64,000 nt of DNA from contig OU452219.1 of the NCBI GenBank assembly GCA_911728455.2, forward strand, positions 21,635,219 through 21,699,218, in the 5' to 3' direction. The stretch is from Marthasterias glacialis (lineage: Eukaryota > Echinodermata > Asteroidea > Forcipulatida > Asteriidae). The notes under the pieces were generated by a model that did not search any database, was not told the origin of the DNA, and saw nothing but the letters and a program-made list of their open reading frames with translations. Position 1 is the first letter of the stretch. Every line of letters begins with the position of its first letter. Shown here piece by piece: positions 37,439 to 48,694 of the stretch. The translations under genes were made by a program, and so were the position numbers.

Positions 37439-38994
37439 TTTTAATACTTCTTCTTCTTCTTCTAACCGAACGTTGTCCGCTAACAAATGCACACTTCTTA
37501 TAGTCACACAAACTTCAAACTTCACACACAGTTAGAACTTCACTAGGACAGGAAACCGTTTGAGTGACGTCATGATGACGTCATCGGGTGTCGAATTACA
37601 TTAAATCAAAGTTTATTATTTCAAAAAATCATAACTCCTGAAGTACACAATGGATTTTTACAATCTATACATCATCGGAAAGGTCATTCAAAACTGCGTA
37701 AACGCTCCACAGACATAACCCCAATTTGACCTTGTCTTCCGGTTCAAACCGGAAGTTGAAATTTTTTTTAAATTTCAAAAAATCATATTTTAAGAAGTAC
37801 TTATCACATGATCACAAATCTTGCATCAGATTGTAGAGAATTGAGTCTTCTCAAACTTTTGCATTGGAGTGACACCATTTTGACCTTTACTTCCGGTTCA
37901 AACCGGACGTTTAACGCAAATCGATTGTCCGTGTGCGTTCAAGCGTGTCCAACATTGCTGTACAAAATCCAATGCCATTATACATGTACACGTGTGTGTG
38001 TGCCTGGCTGTGTGACATCGATGCCCCATTGCTATGCACATTAACCACACGTTGTTCTTAGTCTCTTCTCAAGGTGCATACTCCACGCTTTGTTAGTCTT
38101 TAATACAGGGCTTATTTAAACATTTAAAAATCAACAAAAAATCAACCGTTTGAGGTATGAACATAATTCTTTCGACAAATGTCAAGGTAAGGGAGGGTCT
38201 TTCTTTATGACACAAAAAGTGACCTCTGTGACATCTACTTCCGGTCAAACCGGAAGTAGCTTTTTATATAAAATTGCTAAGAGCTAGGAACATGATTCTT
38301 TCACCAAATACCAAGGTTAGGAAAGGTCATTCTCTGTTGCACATTGGGTGACCTCTATGACCTCTATTTCCGTTCAAACCGGAAGTAGCTCCTCATGTAA
38401 AAGTGGTTAGAGTTAGGAACAAGATTATTTCGATAAATATCAAGGTTAGGGAAGGTCTTCATTTGTGAAACGTTAAGTGACCCTTGTGACATCTACTTCC
38501 GGTCAAACCGGAAGTAGCTCTTTATTTAAAAATGGTGAGAGCTAGGAACATGATTCTTTCACCACATACCAAGGTTAGGGAGGGTCCTTCTCTGTTGCAC
38601 ATTGGGTGACCTCTGTGACCTCTACTTAACATCAAACCGGAAGTAGCTCCTCATGTATGCATGGTAAGAGCTAGGAACATGATTCTTTCACCAAATACCA
38701 AGGTTAGGGAAGGTCCTTCTTTGTCACACATTGCGTGACCTCTCTGAACTCTACTTCCGGTCAAACCGGAAGTACCTCCTCATTTAAAAGTGGTTAGAAA
38801 TTCCTGTCCAAACCGGATGTTCAAATTAAATATTGTATTATAAACCTCAATTTAACGTATGTTTTTCTTCATATTTCCTTAAATATAAGTTGGATTAACT
38901 TTTAATTTCATTTAACTTTTAACACATAAAATATTTTTTATACATCACACTCCGAACACCTAGTTTTTGTGATGCCACAAAAACTCATTTCTAG
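37439..38994 (+). mobile_element. body of element D
   Basis: Begins at TTTTAATACTTCTTCTTC, directly after the CTAG of element C. It carries the whole A-type interior and ends with the standard hairpin and CTAG. It lacks a 5' terminus of its own; that lies at 34481. Confidence 0.75.
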
Positions 38995-39013
38995 TTTTGT
39001 TCGTTTTTTTTTT
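38995..39013 (+). mobile_element. second fragment of element E
   Basis: TTTTGTTCG plus a T-tract, the sequence expected after the 34444-34480 stub. Element F begins in this T-tract. No further part of E was identified with certainty. Confidence 0.6.
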
Positions 39014-39420
39014 AGGTGTTCGGACTCTGGTCCGAAGACCTCTTGTTTTTGTTCGGTTTTTTTTTTTTAATACTTCTTCTTCTTCTTCTTCTCACTGGCG
39101 ATTGTCCACTTTCAAATGCACACTTCCGAAGGTCATATAACCTTGAAAATTCATACATAGGTAGTTTATGGCAAGGAGACGAAACCGTTTGAGTGACGTC
39201 ATGATGACGTCATCAGATGTCGAATTACGTTAAATCAAAGTTTATTATTTGAAAAAATCATAACTCCTGAAGTACACAATGGAATTTTACAATCTATACA
39301 TCATCGGAAAGGTCTTTAGAAAATAATTAAATGTCTCACAGAGATGACCCCAATTTGACCTTGTCTTCCGGTTCAAACCGGAAGTTGAAGCAAAAAATGC
39401 TTAAAAGTCACAATTTAAGC
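39014..39420 (+). mobile_element. 5' part of Helentron-like element F (second subfamily)
   Basis: Starts AGGTGTTCGGACTCTGG and has the T-tract and CTTCTTCTTC tract. It then has its own 5' interior (CACTGGCGATTGTCC), the paired CREs and one ETS palindrome. The interior diverges after about 39390 and no hairpin-CTAG end was found, so the 3' limit is unresolved. Confidence 0.6.
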
Positions 39421-39810
39421 TGTGGAGTCAATACGAAACAGAATTTGGACATGGTTTCAGTGTACGAAATAAAATGTAGTTTATGACCTTTGAAAATATT
39501 ACATTGATGACGTCATCAAATGTTACAGTTTGTTATGACGACGAGTTTAAAAATATAATTTTTTTTATTTCAATTTTTTTTGAGCAAACTACATGTTGAA
39601 TTTTTTAGTAATAGATAACGACTATAAAAGCCTAATTGTGAAATTTGAACAAAATTGGCCGTTGAATAACGAAGTTATATTAAGGTGAAAAGTGCCGTTT
39701 TTAGCGCGATCGCCGATAGAGTCTGTACAGTTACCTTACTGTATTGCACCCCGTGCGTGTGCACTCTAGGCTTTTACTGCACGCTGTGTATATACATACA
39801 CGCAACAAGT
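39421..39810. other. unresolved sequence after element F
   Basis: Probably the continuation of element F to at least 39550: it contains TGATGACGTCATCAAATG and resembles 42180-42340. The rest is AT-rich and unassigned. Confidence 0.4.
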
Positions 39811-40856
39811 CAGGGCCCAATTTTTCTGCTTACTATAGCAAAAAAATGTGCTTAAGCGTAAACGTATTTCACCAGCGTTTGCTAACTTAAGCACGTAAAC
39901 AAACTGCGCACGCAACAAAAAAGTACCGTCTGCTTAAGCAAAAAATACTTCCGATCGAAAAATTTACAAAATGGCGGACGAAGTCAACGGAGTAGCGGTG
40001 GCTAAAAAATCAACAAAAAAGGAAATTATCGATGGAAATGATAAAATTTTCTGATGGAATTGGGTCACGTCAGAAAGCGCCCCCTTTGGTTCGAATAATA
40101 AAGAGATAAACAGCCAAAATGAAACTTTGTATTACATTGTTACAATGTTTGATCGATGTTTGGTAAAACTATAAGTTTTCACAATGTGTTTGTACACATT
40201 TTTACGTGCAGTATACGCGTACCTCACACACAAAATAACTAGCTGCCGATGATGTTTCATAACCGGTGCTGCGCACATTTTTAAGAGTACTGCTGGGACT
40301 GGACTAGTACAAAGTTAACTTACATTAACGACTCCGTGATACTGAATGGATCACAAAGGACATTTCTTTCGTCATATTTCTTATTTATCTTAAAGATCAA
40401 GGTGAGTCATAACAAAAAATGTGTCAGTCATGATGTCCGTTCCCTTTTCTAAATTCTATTCTACAGTACTGCAAAGTTAACGCCGTTATTTTCCCAAGTT
40501 TGATTTGCTTTGGCAAAACGTTCACACCGTATGAAATATGACTGTTGTTAAATTCATGTCTTTACTGTAATTCAGGGCAATTTTCCAGCCATGCCTTTCG
40601 ATAAAACTAGTCTATTAACAGGATAATTACATTGATTATCATGACAATATTGTGACTCTCCTCCAAATTATAGTGGCCATTTTGACACAACATGACTTGC
40701 TTAAGCACAAAAACGAGTGTTTAAGGCTGCTTGTTGGTTGCTTACCGCGTTAAGCAAAAAATCGTGCTTAATAGAGGCTATGAAATAGAAAATCTGTTTA
40801 ACACGCCCGTTAAGCACAAAATTGGCTGTTAAGCAGCTTTTTGAAATTGGGCCCTG
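39811..40856. mobile_element. ~1.05 kb element with GGGCCCAATTT termini
   Basis: The ends CAGGGCCCAATTT and AAATTGGGCCCTG form a perfect 13-bp inverted repeat. Subterminal parts repeat GCTTAAGCA-like words (for example GTGCTTAAGCG and GTTAAGCAGC). No transposase frame was seen. Shorter relatives occur near 48695, 49543, 57322, 58139 and 62086. No clear target duplication was found. Confidence 0.7.
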
Positions 40857-41690
40857 GTCTTGTCACAGTTCATCGAACTTTGCGGTGTGTTAAGTTCTGT
40901 GTGTGTGTAATAATGCCAACGCAAAGAAAAACTGTTTGTTACGTCATGCCAAGTTCAGTGTGGAAATGTTTCCCTTTATGTCATTCTGGTGGCTTAATTG
41001 TGACAGGGAGAGGAAGAGGAGACTTTACTGAGATGATCACATGCTCACGTGAGTTGTTTGATGTATAATGGTGGAGAAAATGCAATTGACAAAGTGATCG
41101 TCTTTCGTTCTATATATACCGATCACGTACGTGCTTACGTACGAGAGTCAAAAGTGTGCACCAGCGGGGCCAGAGGCATTTAACCCCCGCGAGAGTTGTT
41201 GTCGGGATTCGCTGAGTAAAACTGTTTAAAAGTAAAGTTTAAAAGTAAAGTCATCGCTTTTCAAAATGTCCGTGTATTTCTTTAGCCGTGCACACTTGTG
41301 TTTATGATGTTTATCAAAGTGGGGTAGTTTTTATAAAACTTTGGAATTTTTTTAATACAGATAATGAGCTCGGAATTTGAATCTGTCAAATGTCAGATTG
41401 ACTGTACAGTACACCAGTGTTCAGTAAAGGTGATGTTACAAAATGAGACCGTTAATTTGATATAGCGCCATCAACGTTCACTAGCGATACACACTTCTTT
41501 ATTTTATTGACACCGCATAGATGCCGAACAAAACGGAGGGCAGCAAGGGTTAATGTTTTGATAAAAGGCAATATGAATACTGTTTTGAACAGACACTTTG
41601 GAAAGCACGAAAACATTGTTTTTCCTGGCAGTTAAAATCAAAAAGGTAACTTGTTTTCCCTCCAGGAGTCGAGTTACAATAAATGTATGC
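40857..41690. other. no gene identified
   Basis: Unique-looking sequence. A TATATATACC motif near 41113 is followed by CACGTACGTGCTTACGTACG-like palindromic bases. AAAGTAAAGTTTAAAAGTAAAG is a short direct repeat near 41230. No credible coding frame. Confidence 0.4.
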
Positions 41691-42396
41691 GGTTCTTTAT
41701 AATTCTTAGTGACCTGAGTTGACCTCGCTTCCTGTCCAAACCGGAAGTCCCCATGAAATACATATGATAAAGCTCTTTTTAATTATTTTCATATTCATAT
41801 TTAAAGGTTTTATTTGATTTCACTTTTAATATATCAAACAAAATCAAAACCATGCGTTATACGGTGTCTCATAGAGACCATTATGTTGCTTTAAATGTTT
41901 CATTCCTCCAAAATTTTCTCCAAATAAATAACTCAAAATTGAAATTAAACTGATCCTTGAAACTGTGCATATATTTGAACCTCAATATGAAGACGCGAAA
42001 TAAAACGTCATGATGACGTCATCAGATGTTGAGTTACAATAAATCAAAGTTTATTAATTAAATCAGAACTCCTGAAGTGCACAATGGATTTTTACAATCT
42101 ACACATCATCGCAAAGGTCTTTTGGAAACTATTTAAATATCTCAAAGAAATGACCCCAATTTGACCATGTATTGCGGTTCAAACCGAAAGTTGAAGGAAA
42201 CAATTGTTATAAAGCCATTATTTTTTAGTTCTTTGGTCAGTATAAAACGAGCTTTGGACAGTGGTTTCAGTGTGTGAGTAGGTAAAGGACTCTGCGTTTT
42301 CAAGTTTAAAACTGATGACGTCATTACATTAAACAGCGTCCTCTGGTAACAAGTTTGAAAACAATGGTGCTACAACACTAATTGTAACGGCTTTTT
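41691..42396. mobile_element. broken Helentron-like fragments
   Basis: 41700-41850 resembles the 3' part of element A (single ETS half-site, then the AT-rich tail). 41870-42390 resembles the F-type interior, including paired TGACGTCA sites near 42009-42020. Neither piece has a recognisable terminus. Confidence 0.55.
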
Positions 42397-42447
42397 AGGT
42401 GTTCGGGCTCTCAGCCCGGAACACCTCTTGATTTTGTTCGGTTTTTT
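42397..42447 (+). mobile_element. 5' stub of Helentron-like element H
   Basis: The first 51 bp (AGGTGTTCGGGCTCTCAG onwards) up to the T-tract, where element G begins. It joins 43818-45378 for a total of 1,612 bp. Confidence 0.75.
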
Positions 42448-43817
42448 AGGTGTTCGGACTCTGGTCCGATAACCTCTTGGTTTTGTTCGGTTTTTTTTTT
42501 AATACTTCTTCTTCTCCCTGGCGATTGTCCACCTTCAAATGCACACTTCCGAAGGTCATATAACCTTGAAACTTCATACATAGGTAGCATATGGCAAGGA
42601 GACGAAACATAACTCCTGAAGTACACAATGGATTTTTACAATCTTTACATCATCGGAAAGGTCATCCAAAACTGCGTAATCGCCCTACAGACATGACCCC
42701 AATTTGACCTTGTCTTCCGGTTCAAACCGGAAGTTGAAAATGTTGGAAATTTTCAAAAATTCATATTTTAAGAAGTACTTATCACATGATCACAAATTTT
42801 ACATCAGATTGTAGAGAATTGAGCCTTCTCAAACTTGTGCATTGGGGTGACACCATTTTGACCTTTACTTCCGGTTCAAACCGGACGTTTAACGCAAATG
42901 TCCATGTGCGTTCAAGCGTGTCCCACATTGCTGTAGAAAATCCAATGCCATTATACATGTACACGTCCTTGTGTGTGCGTGGCTGTGTAACATCGATGCC
43001 CCATTGCTATGCACATTAACCACGCGTTGTTCTTTTTTCAAGGTACACACTCCACGCTTTGTAAGTCTTTAATACAGGGCTTTTTTTAAACTTTATAAAT
43101 CAACAAAAAATCAACCGTTTGAGATATGAACTTAATTCTTTCGACAAATGTCCAGGTAAGGGAGGCTCTTTCTTTTCGACACATTAAGTGACCTCTGTGA
43201 CACCTACTTCCGGTCAAACCGGAAGTAGCTCTTTATTTAAAAATGCTAAGAGCTAGGAACATGATTCTTTCACCAAATACCAAGGTTCGGAAAGTTCATT
43301 CTCTGTTGCACATTGGGTGACCTCTACTTACGGTCAAACCGGAAGTAGCTCCTCGTGTAAGAGTGGTTAGAGTTAGGAACATGATTGTTTCGAGAAATAT
43401 CAAGGTTAGGTAAGGTCTTTCTTTGTGAAACATAAAGTGACCTTTGTAACCTCTACTTCCGGTCAAACTGGAAGTAGCTCCTCATTTAAAATTAGTAAGA
43501 GCTAGGAACATGATTCTTTCACAAAATAACAAGGTTTGGGATGGTCCTCTGTTGCATATTGCATGGCCTGTGATGTCTACTTCCGGTCAAACCTGAAGTA
43601 GCTCGTCAATTAAGATTGGTAAGAGCTTGGAACAGGATTCTTTCACCAAATACCAAGGTGAGGGAAGGTCCTTCTCTGTTACAAATTAAATGTTATCTTT
43701 TAAAGAACAACTTCATGTTCATATAATTAGATGCTTTAGTTGCTACATCAAATAACAACTTTAAGTACTATAATCCGAACACCTTGTTTTTGTGATGTCA
43801 CAAAAACCTATGTCTAG
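42448..43817 (+). mobile_element. Helentron-like element G (chimeric, 1,370 bp)
   Basis: The 5' ~160 bp match element F (GGACTCTGG, CTGGCGATTGTCC). After GAGACGAAAC it switches to A-type sequence at ATAACTCCTGAAG and misses the segment that holds the paired CREs. The rest has ETS palindromes, CCGAACACCT, hairpin and GTCTAG. It is inserted in the T-tract of H. Confidence 0.7.
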
Positions 43818-45378
43818 TTTTTTTTTTTAATACTTCTTCTTCTTCTTCTCACCGAACGTTGTCCGCTAACAAATGCACACTTCTTAAAGTCACACAAACT
43901 TCAAACTTCACACACAGTTAGAACTTCACTAGGACAGGAAACCGTTTGATTGACGTCATGATGACGTCATCGGGTGTCGAATTACATTAAATCAAAGTTT
44001 ATTATTTCAAAAAATCCTAACTCCTGAAGTACACAATGGATTTTTACAATCTATACATCATCGGAAAGGTCATTTAAAACTGCGTAAACGCTCCACAGAC
44101 ATAACCCCAATTTGACCTTGTCTTCCGGTTCAAACCGGAAGTTGAAAATTTTTGAAAATTTCAAAAAATCATATTTTAAGAAGTACTTATCACATGATCA
44201 CAAATCTTGCATCAGATTGTAGAGAATTGAGTTTTCTCAAACTTTTGCATTGGAGTGACACCATTTTGACCTTTACTTCCGGTTCAAACCGGACGTTTAA
44301 CGCAAATCGAGTGTCCGTGTGCGTTCAAGCGTGTCCAACATTGCTGTACAAAATCCAATGCCATTATACATGTACACGTGTGGGTGTGCCTGGCTGTGTG
44401 ACATCGATGCCCCATTGCTATGCACATTAACCACACGTTGTTCTTAGTCTCTTCTCAAGGTGCATACTCCACGCTTTGTTAGTCTTTAATACAGGGCTTA
44501 TTTAAACATTTAAAAATCAACAAAAAATCAACCGTTTGAGGTATGAACATAATTTTTTCGACAAATGTCAAGGTAATGGAGGGTCTTTCTTTATGACACA
44601 ATAAGTGACCTCTGTGACATCTACTTCCGGTCAAACCGGAAGTAGCTTTTTATATAAAATTGCTAAGAGCTAGGAACATGATTCTTTCACCAAATACCAA
44701 GGTTAGGAAAGGTCATTCTCTGTTGCACATTGGGTGACCTATATGACCTCTACTTCCGGTCAAACCGGAAGTAGCTCCTCATGGAAAAGTGGTTTGAGTT
44801 AGGAACATGATTATTTCGATAAATATCAAGGTTAGGGAAGGTCTTCATTTGTGAAACGTTGAGTGACCTTTGTGACATCTACTTCCGGTCAAACCGGAAG
44901 TAGCTCTTTATTTAAAAATGGTGAGAGCTAGGAACATGATTCTTTCACCACATACCAAGGTTAGGGAGGGTCCTATTCTGTTGCACATTGGGTGACCTCT
45001 GTGACCTCTACTTAAGATCAAACCGGAAGTAGCTCCTCATTTATGCATGGTAAGAGCTAGGAACATGATTCTTTCACCAAATACCAAGGTTAGGGAAGGT
45101 CCTTCTTTGTTACACATTGCGTGACCTCTCTGAACTCTACTTCCGGTCAAACCAGAAGTACCTCCTCATTTAAAAGTGGTTAAAATTCCTGTCCAAACCG
45201 GATGTTCAAATTAAATATTGTATTATAAACCTCAATTTAACGTATGTTTTTCTTCATATTTTCTTAAATATAAGTTGGATTAACTTTTAATTTCATTTAA
45301 CTTTTAACACATAAAATATTTTTATACATCACACTCCGAACACCTTGTTTTTGTGATGCCACAAAAATTCATTTCTAG
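43818..45378 (+). mobile_element. body of element H
   Basis: Starts with the remaining T-tract and AATACTTCTTCTTC directly after the end of G. It has paired CREs near 43953-43972, the ETS minisatellite, CCGAACACCT, hairpin and the TTTCTAG end. Confidence 0.75.
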
Positions 45379-45410
45379 TTTGTATTATTTATATATAAGC
45401 CTTATTTATA

Positions 45411-45643
45411 CACTCTTAAAACTGAAGTGTTACACCACCACTTTTAAGGGTTCGAGCAGGGACAACACTTTGGAATGTTAAATGTAACTCAACTAAAGTG
45501 TTGACTCAAACGCTATTTTGACACTGTAAGTGTCAAACTACCGCTTAATTTGACACTTTAATTGAGTTACATTTAACGTTCCAAAGTGTTGTCCCTGCTC
45601 GAACTCTTAAAAGTGTTGGTGTAACACTTCAGTTTTAAGAGTG
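45411..45643. mobile_element. 233-bp foldback MITE with TA flanks
   Basis: About 90 bp at each end are inverted copies with only a few mismatches, beginning CACTCTTAAAACTGAAGTG and ending with its complement. TA lies at both flanks (45409-45410, 45644-45645), matching the duplication of Tc1/mariner-type elements. No coding capacity. Confidence 0.8.
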
Positions 45644-45887
45644 TAGATAAACATTACAATTTTAATGACAATTTTACTGACAATATCAATGAAAATGAAA
45701 ATTTAAATGAAAATATTAACGAAAGTTTTTATGAAGATTTTAAGCATTATTTATCAATAAACATTAAAACTGTAATGGAAAAGTGTAATGAAAATCTAAT
45801 GACAATTGTAATGAAAATTTAAATTAATGAAGATCAACATTTTAATGAACATGAAAACTTTAATGAAAATTTTAATGAAGATTTTAA

Positions 45888-46199
45888 TTGAAATTGAAAT
45901 TGAAATTGAAATTGAAATTGAAATTGAAATTGAAATTGAAATTGAAATTGAAATTGAAATTGAAATTGAAATTGAAATTGAAATTGAAATTGAAATTGAA
46001 ATTGAAATTGAAATTGAAATTGAAATTGAAATTGAAATTGAAATTGAAATTGAAATTGAATTTGAAATTGAAATTGAAATTGAAATTGAAATTGAAATTG
46101 AAATTGAAATTGAATTTGAAATTGAAATTGAAATTGAAATTGAAAGTGAAAGTGAAAGTGAAATTGAAAGTGAAATTGAAATTGAAAGTGAAATTGAAA
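45888..46199. repeat. (GAAATT)n microsatellite
   Basis: Some 50 copies of the hexamer, pure in the middle and with GAAAGT variants at the end. 45650-45887 upstream is a looser AATGAAAATTTTAATG-like repeat. Because the hexamer has no stop in several frames, long low-complexity frames appear on both strands. Confidence 0.95.
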
Positions 46200-46438
46200 A
46201 ACAATACTTATACTTAAATTTAAATTAACCATAAAAACATCTCTATCCCTAAAAATTTATTGCTTTTTTTATTTTTGTTACGTCTGGAAACATTTAAATT
46301 AATATGCTTGTTTATTTCTCGAGTCATTGGCTCTTTTGGCTTTCTTTGTTATGCCGCTGTCATTGTCATTGGCAATACATGGATTGCACATAACGTCAGC
46401 AATGGGAAAAATCAGCCATCTTCGATGTCTGGAGAGTC

Positions 46439-46878
46439 CAATAGACCGATTGCACGGCCAATGTTTACATGCGGTCACGTGACCCCTTATGGGTATAACG
46501 CCATGCAACTGATGGCAAAATACGTGTAAAGAGATATGCCGTGACACGGAGTGACTACAGGAACAGTCGATTTTACTTTTGTTAAGTGATAAACGGTACA
46601 TGATGATTGTTGCATTTGTTTATTCGATTGAGGCTTTTCTTTCTCGAAATCTGTGAAAAATATTCCAGAGTTTGTACCAGAGACCTTTGAGTAAAGGTCT
46701 TTGACTTTAATAAAATGGCTTAGTGACTGTGTTATTATTACCAAAAGCCGACTTTTGGTGTGACACTGTTCGTCACGGCATGTATTTGCAAGTAGTTTGC
46801 CATCAGCTCAGATGACGTAATTCTTACAATAGGTCACGTGATGACATGTAAACATTGGTCGCGCAAATCGGTCTATTG
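46439..46878. mobile_element. 440-bp MITE, CAATAGACCGATT termini
   Basis: The ends CAATAGACCGATTG and CAAATCGGTCTATTG, plus the adjacent CCAATGTTTACATG and GTCACGTGA, form ~45-bp imperfect inverted repeats. A second inverted pair inside involves GATGGCAAAATACGTG and the segment ending TTTGCCATC. Part of the interior is found inverted at 52793-52880. Confidence 0.7.
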
Positions 46879-48072
46879 CTAATGCGTGCAGCGTGCAGAA
46901 CCACCCATTCTAAAAACTAACTCATCTGACGGAACCCGCGCTTAGCGTGTTTTTGGAAAAAGAGCAGGGACTTCCATATTTCTATTGCGTAAGAAAACCA
47001 GCTGGGACGTCACTGAAAAATAATGATAATAAATAAATAAAAAAGGGGTGGAAAGTCCAATCAAAATAGAAACTGCCGTCAAAGACTGTGTCCATTGCAG
47101 CGTATCTATATTAGAGATTAAAGATAATTCCTCGATTTACGGGAACGAGAAACATCGTGTGAAACACTTGGTTTCTTTTAAGAACGGGGGCTGCCCTGTT
47201 TAAAATTAACTCAACATACGGGACGAACCGCCCAATTTAATATTAATTCAACTAGCGGGACAGGATTCTTAGGCTGGTCGCGACTTAGACATGTTACAGT
47301 CCATTTAATGTTCCTTTGTCCCCAACCGTGTGATCGTTGGACTCTCAGTGCCAGTTTCCAGAGATAATTTTAAGCAATGTTGTATACCACTTTACAATTA
47401 ATATCAGATAATTATGGTTTGTTCCTCTTCCAGTTCCATAAGACATTTTGTGGAGACATTTTATGTCAAATTCGGGGTATTTAGGGTATTTAATTTGTTA
47501 GATATTGGTAGGTAGTTAACCACAGTTCCACGCAGAGCCTAACTGGAATTTTACAGACGGAACTCCTGAGTCAGTCACATCATTCCACCCGTTGAAATCA
47601 CTCCAGCAGTTTTGAAAGTATCTCGGCGCATGTATCCATCGCCGCTGGGTTTACCAGCGTACAAGGTTGGTGTAGTCCCTAAATCATTATCAAACGTTTT
47701 GAACTTCTTTTGTACTTGAATATCAAAGATAAGAATTAAAAAACATCGTTGATACTAGTTTTGAAAACACCAAATAACACTGCCATAATAAGTATTGTGC
47801 GCATTTATACGCTGCAATTGTAGCAGCTTCTTTCTTTGTTTTTGTTTTATTTTGTAATAAAAAAAACTGCACAAGACAGTTAAAAACAAAACAGTAAAAC
47901 CACATCAAATGGTGAGTTTTGGGTTAACCCTGATAGGGGACAGGTTTCTGGCGTGAAAAAAAAAATAGAAACAGTGTGTGACGTATTGGCACTTCCAAAA
48001 CATGTTGATGTTGTTTTAAGTTTACATTTCTACTTTCTGCTGGCGCTTGAAGCTGAAATTACTTCAACATCT
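46879..48072. other. no gene seen; possible lectin 3' end
   Basis: No coding frame recognised. On the minus strand an AATAAA lies at 47852-47847, about 220 nt beyond the lectin stop, and could be its poly(A) signal. Confidence 0.4.
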
Positions 48073-48075
48073 TCA

Positions 48076-48591
48076 TCAAAGTTTAGCTGAAAATCTTTCC
48101 GGTATTTTACAAATGAAGCTCCTTGATTCAGTGCATAAATTGTCATTCCACATGGAACTCCCATACAACTCGACACAATTCTCCACACCATTGGAATTAC
48201 TAGGTTCAGTCGGGGCCCAGTAAGTGTAGCTCCCGGACGGGCTGCCGTCGATCCACGCAAAGGAACCCGTGGTTGGGTCACGTCGGTAGCCAAGCCATGT
48301 GCTCTGATACACCCCTCCGTTCATCGATGTGGCAAGCAGGAAGAAGAATTCATTTTCCTCTTGGCTCATAATGGACGCCAGGTGAGATGGTCTGCCAAGG
48401 CGTGACAAACCCTGACAGTACTGCTCGGCTTCATCTAGGGTATGGGCATCCCTCACGAAAAGGTAGCAATGATTCCCAAAACTTGTCCATGGACTGATGC
48501 AAGGCATGCAGGAAGATACGATCAGGAAATGATACTGAATTACAGCTACAAGAACACTGAAAACAGCGAAGTTTGCTGCCATTTTGAACAC
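48076..48591 (-). CDS. secreted C-type lectin-domain protein
   Basis: A 171-residue protein in one uninterrupted exon. Residues 1 to about 27 form a hydrophobic signal peptide. A single C-type lectin domain covers about 31-163. It has WTSFGNHCYLF at the start, the WLGY core at 99-102, and WND at 148-150. Six cysteines pair in the long-form pattern (31-42, 59-161, 139-153), with one extra at 28. In place of the usual EPN or QPD sugar-specificity triplet it has EPS (129-131), so calcium-dependent mannose binding cannot be assumed. Such small secreted lectins are abundant in marine invertebrates and are thought to recognise sugars or microbes. Translation could also start at Met4. No TATA box was seen upstream. 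A plus-strand open frame across the 5' end is a shadow. Confidence 0.85.
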   Translation of the reverse strand: MFKMAANFAVFSVLVAVIQYHFLIVSSCMPCISPWTSFGNHCYLFVRDAHTLDEAEQYCQGLSRLGRPSHLASIMSQEENEFFFLLATSMNGGVYQSTWLGYRRDPTTGSFAWIDGSPSGSYTYWAPTEPSNSNGVENCVELYGSSMWNDNLCTESRSFICKIPERFSAKL

Positions 48592-48694
48592 CGAGTGTTA
48601 GCGTCTGTACTCGGCTGGGCGTACAGTCTCACTGCTCTTGACACGGCGGACAGATAACTAATACCGGTAAGACTACAGTGAACACGGGGTGCTC

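Noticed and set aside
34481-39000. Simple tandem array produced by unequal crossing-over
   Set aside because: The fragments do not follow each other as head-to-tail whole units. 5' stubs are stacked together and their remainders appear in reverse order with matching total lengths, which fits nested insertion.
33172-45000. Recurring 60-95 codon frame beginning MKISKNHILRSTYYMITN
   Set aside because: It is present in several Helentron-like copies because they are copies of one another. The coding region has no family resemblance, and length and frame are not kept in all copies.
45827-46232. Frames of over 100 codons reading IEIEIE, KLKLKL, FQFQFQ and FNFNFN
   Set aside because: Translation of the (GAAATT)n hexamer, which has no stop in several frames; low complexity only.
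46260-46529. 89-codon plus-strand frame with hydrophobic start
   Set aside because: It runs into the inverted-repeat end of the MITE at 46439 and has no recognisable domain.
48442-48657. 71-codon plus-strand frame over the lectin 5' end
   Set aside because: Antisense shadow of the lectin gene.
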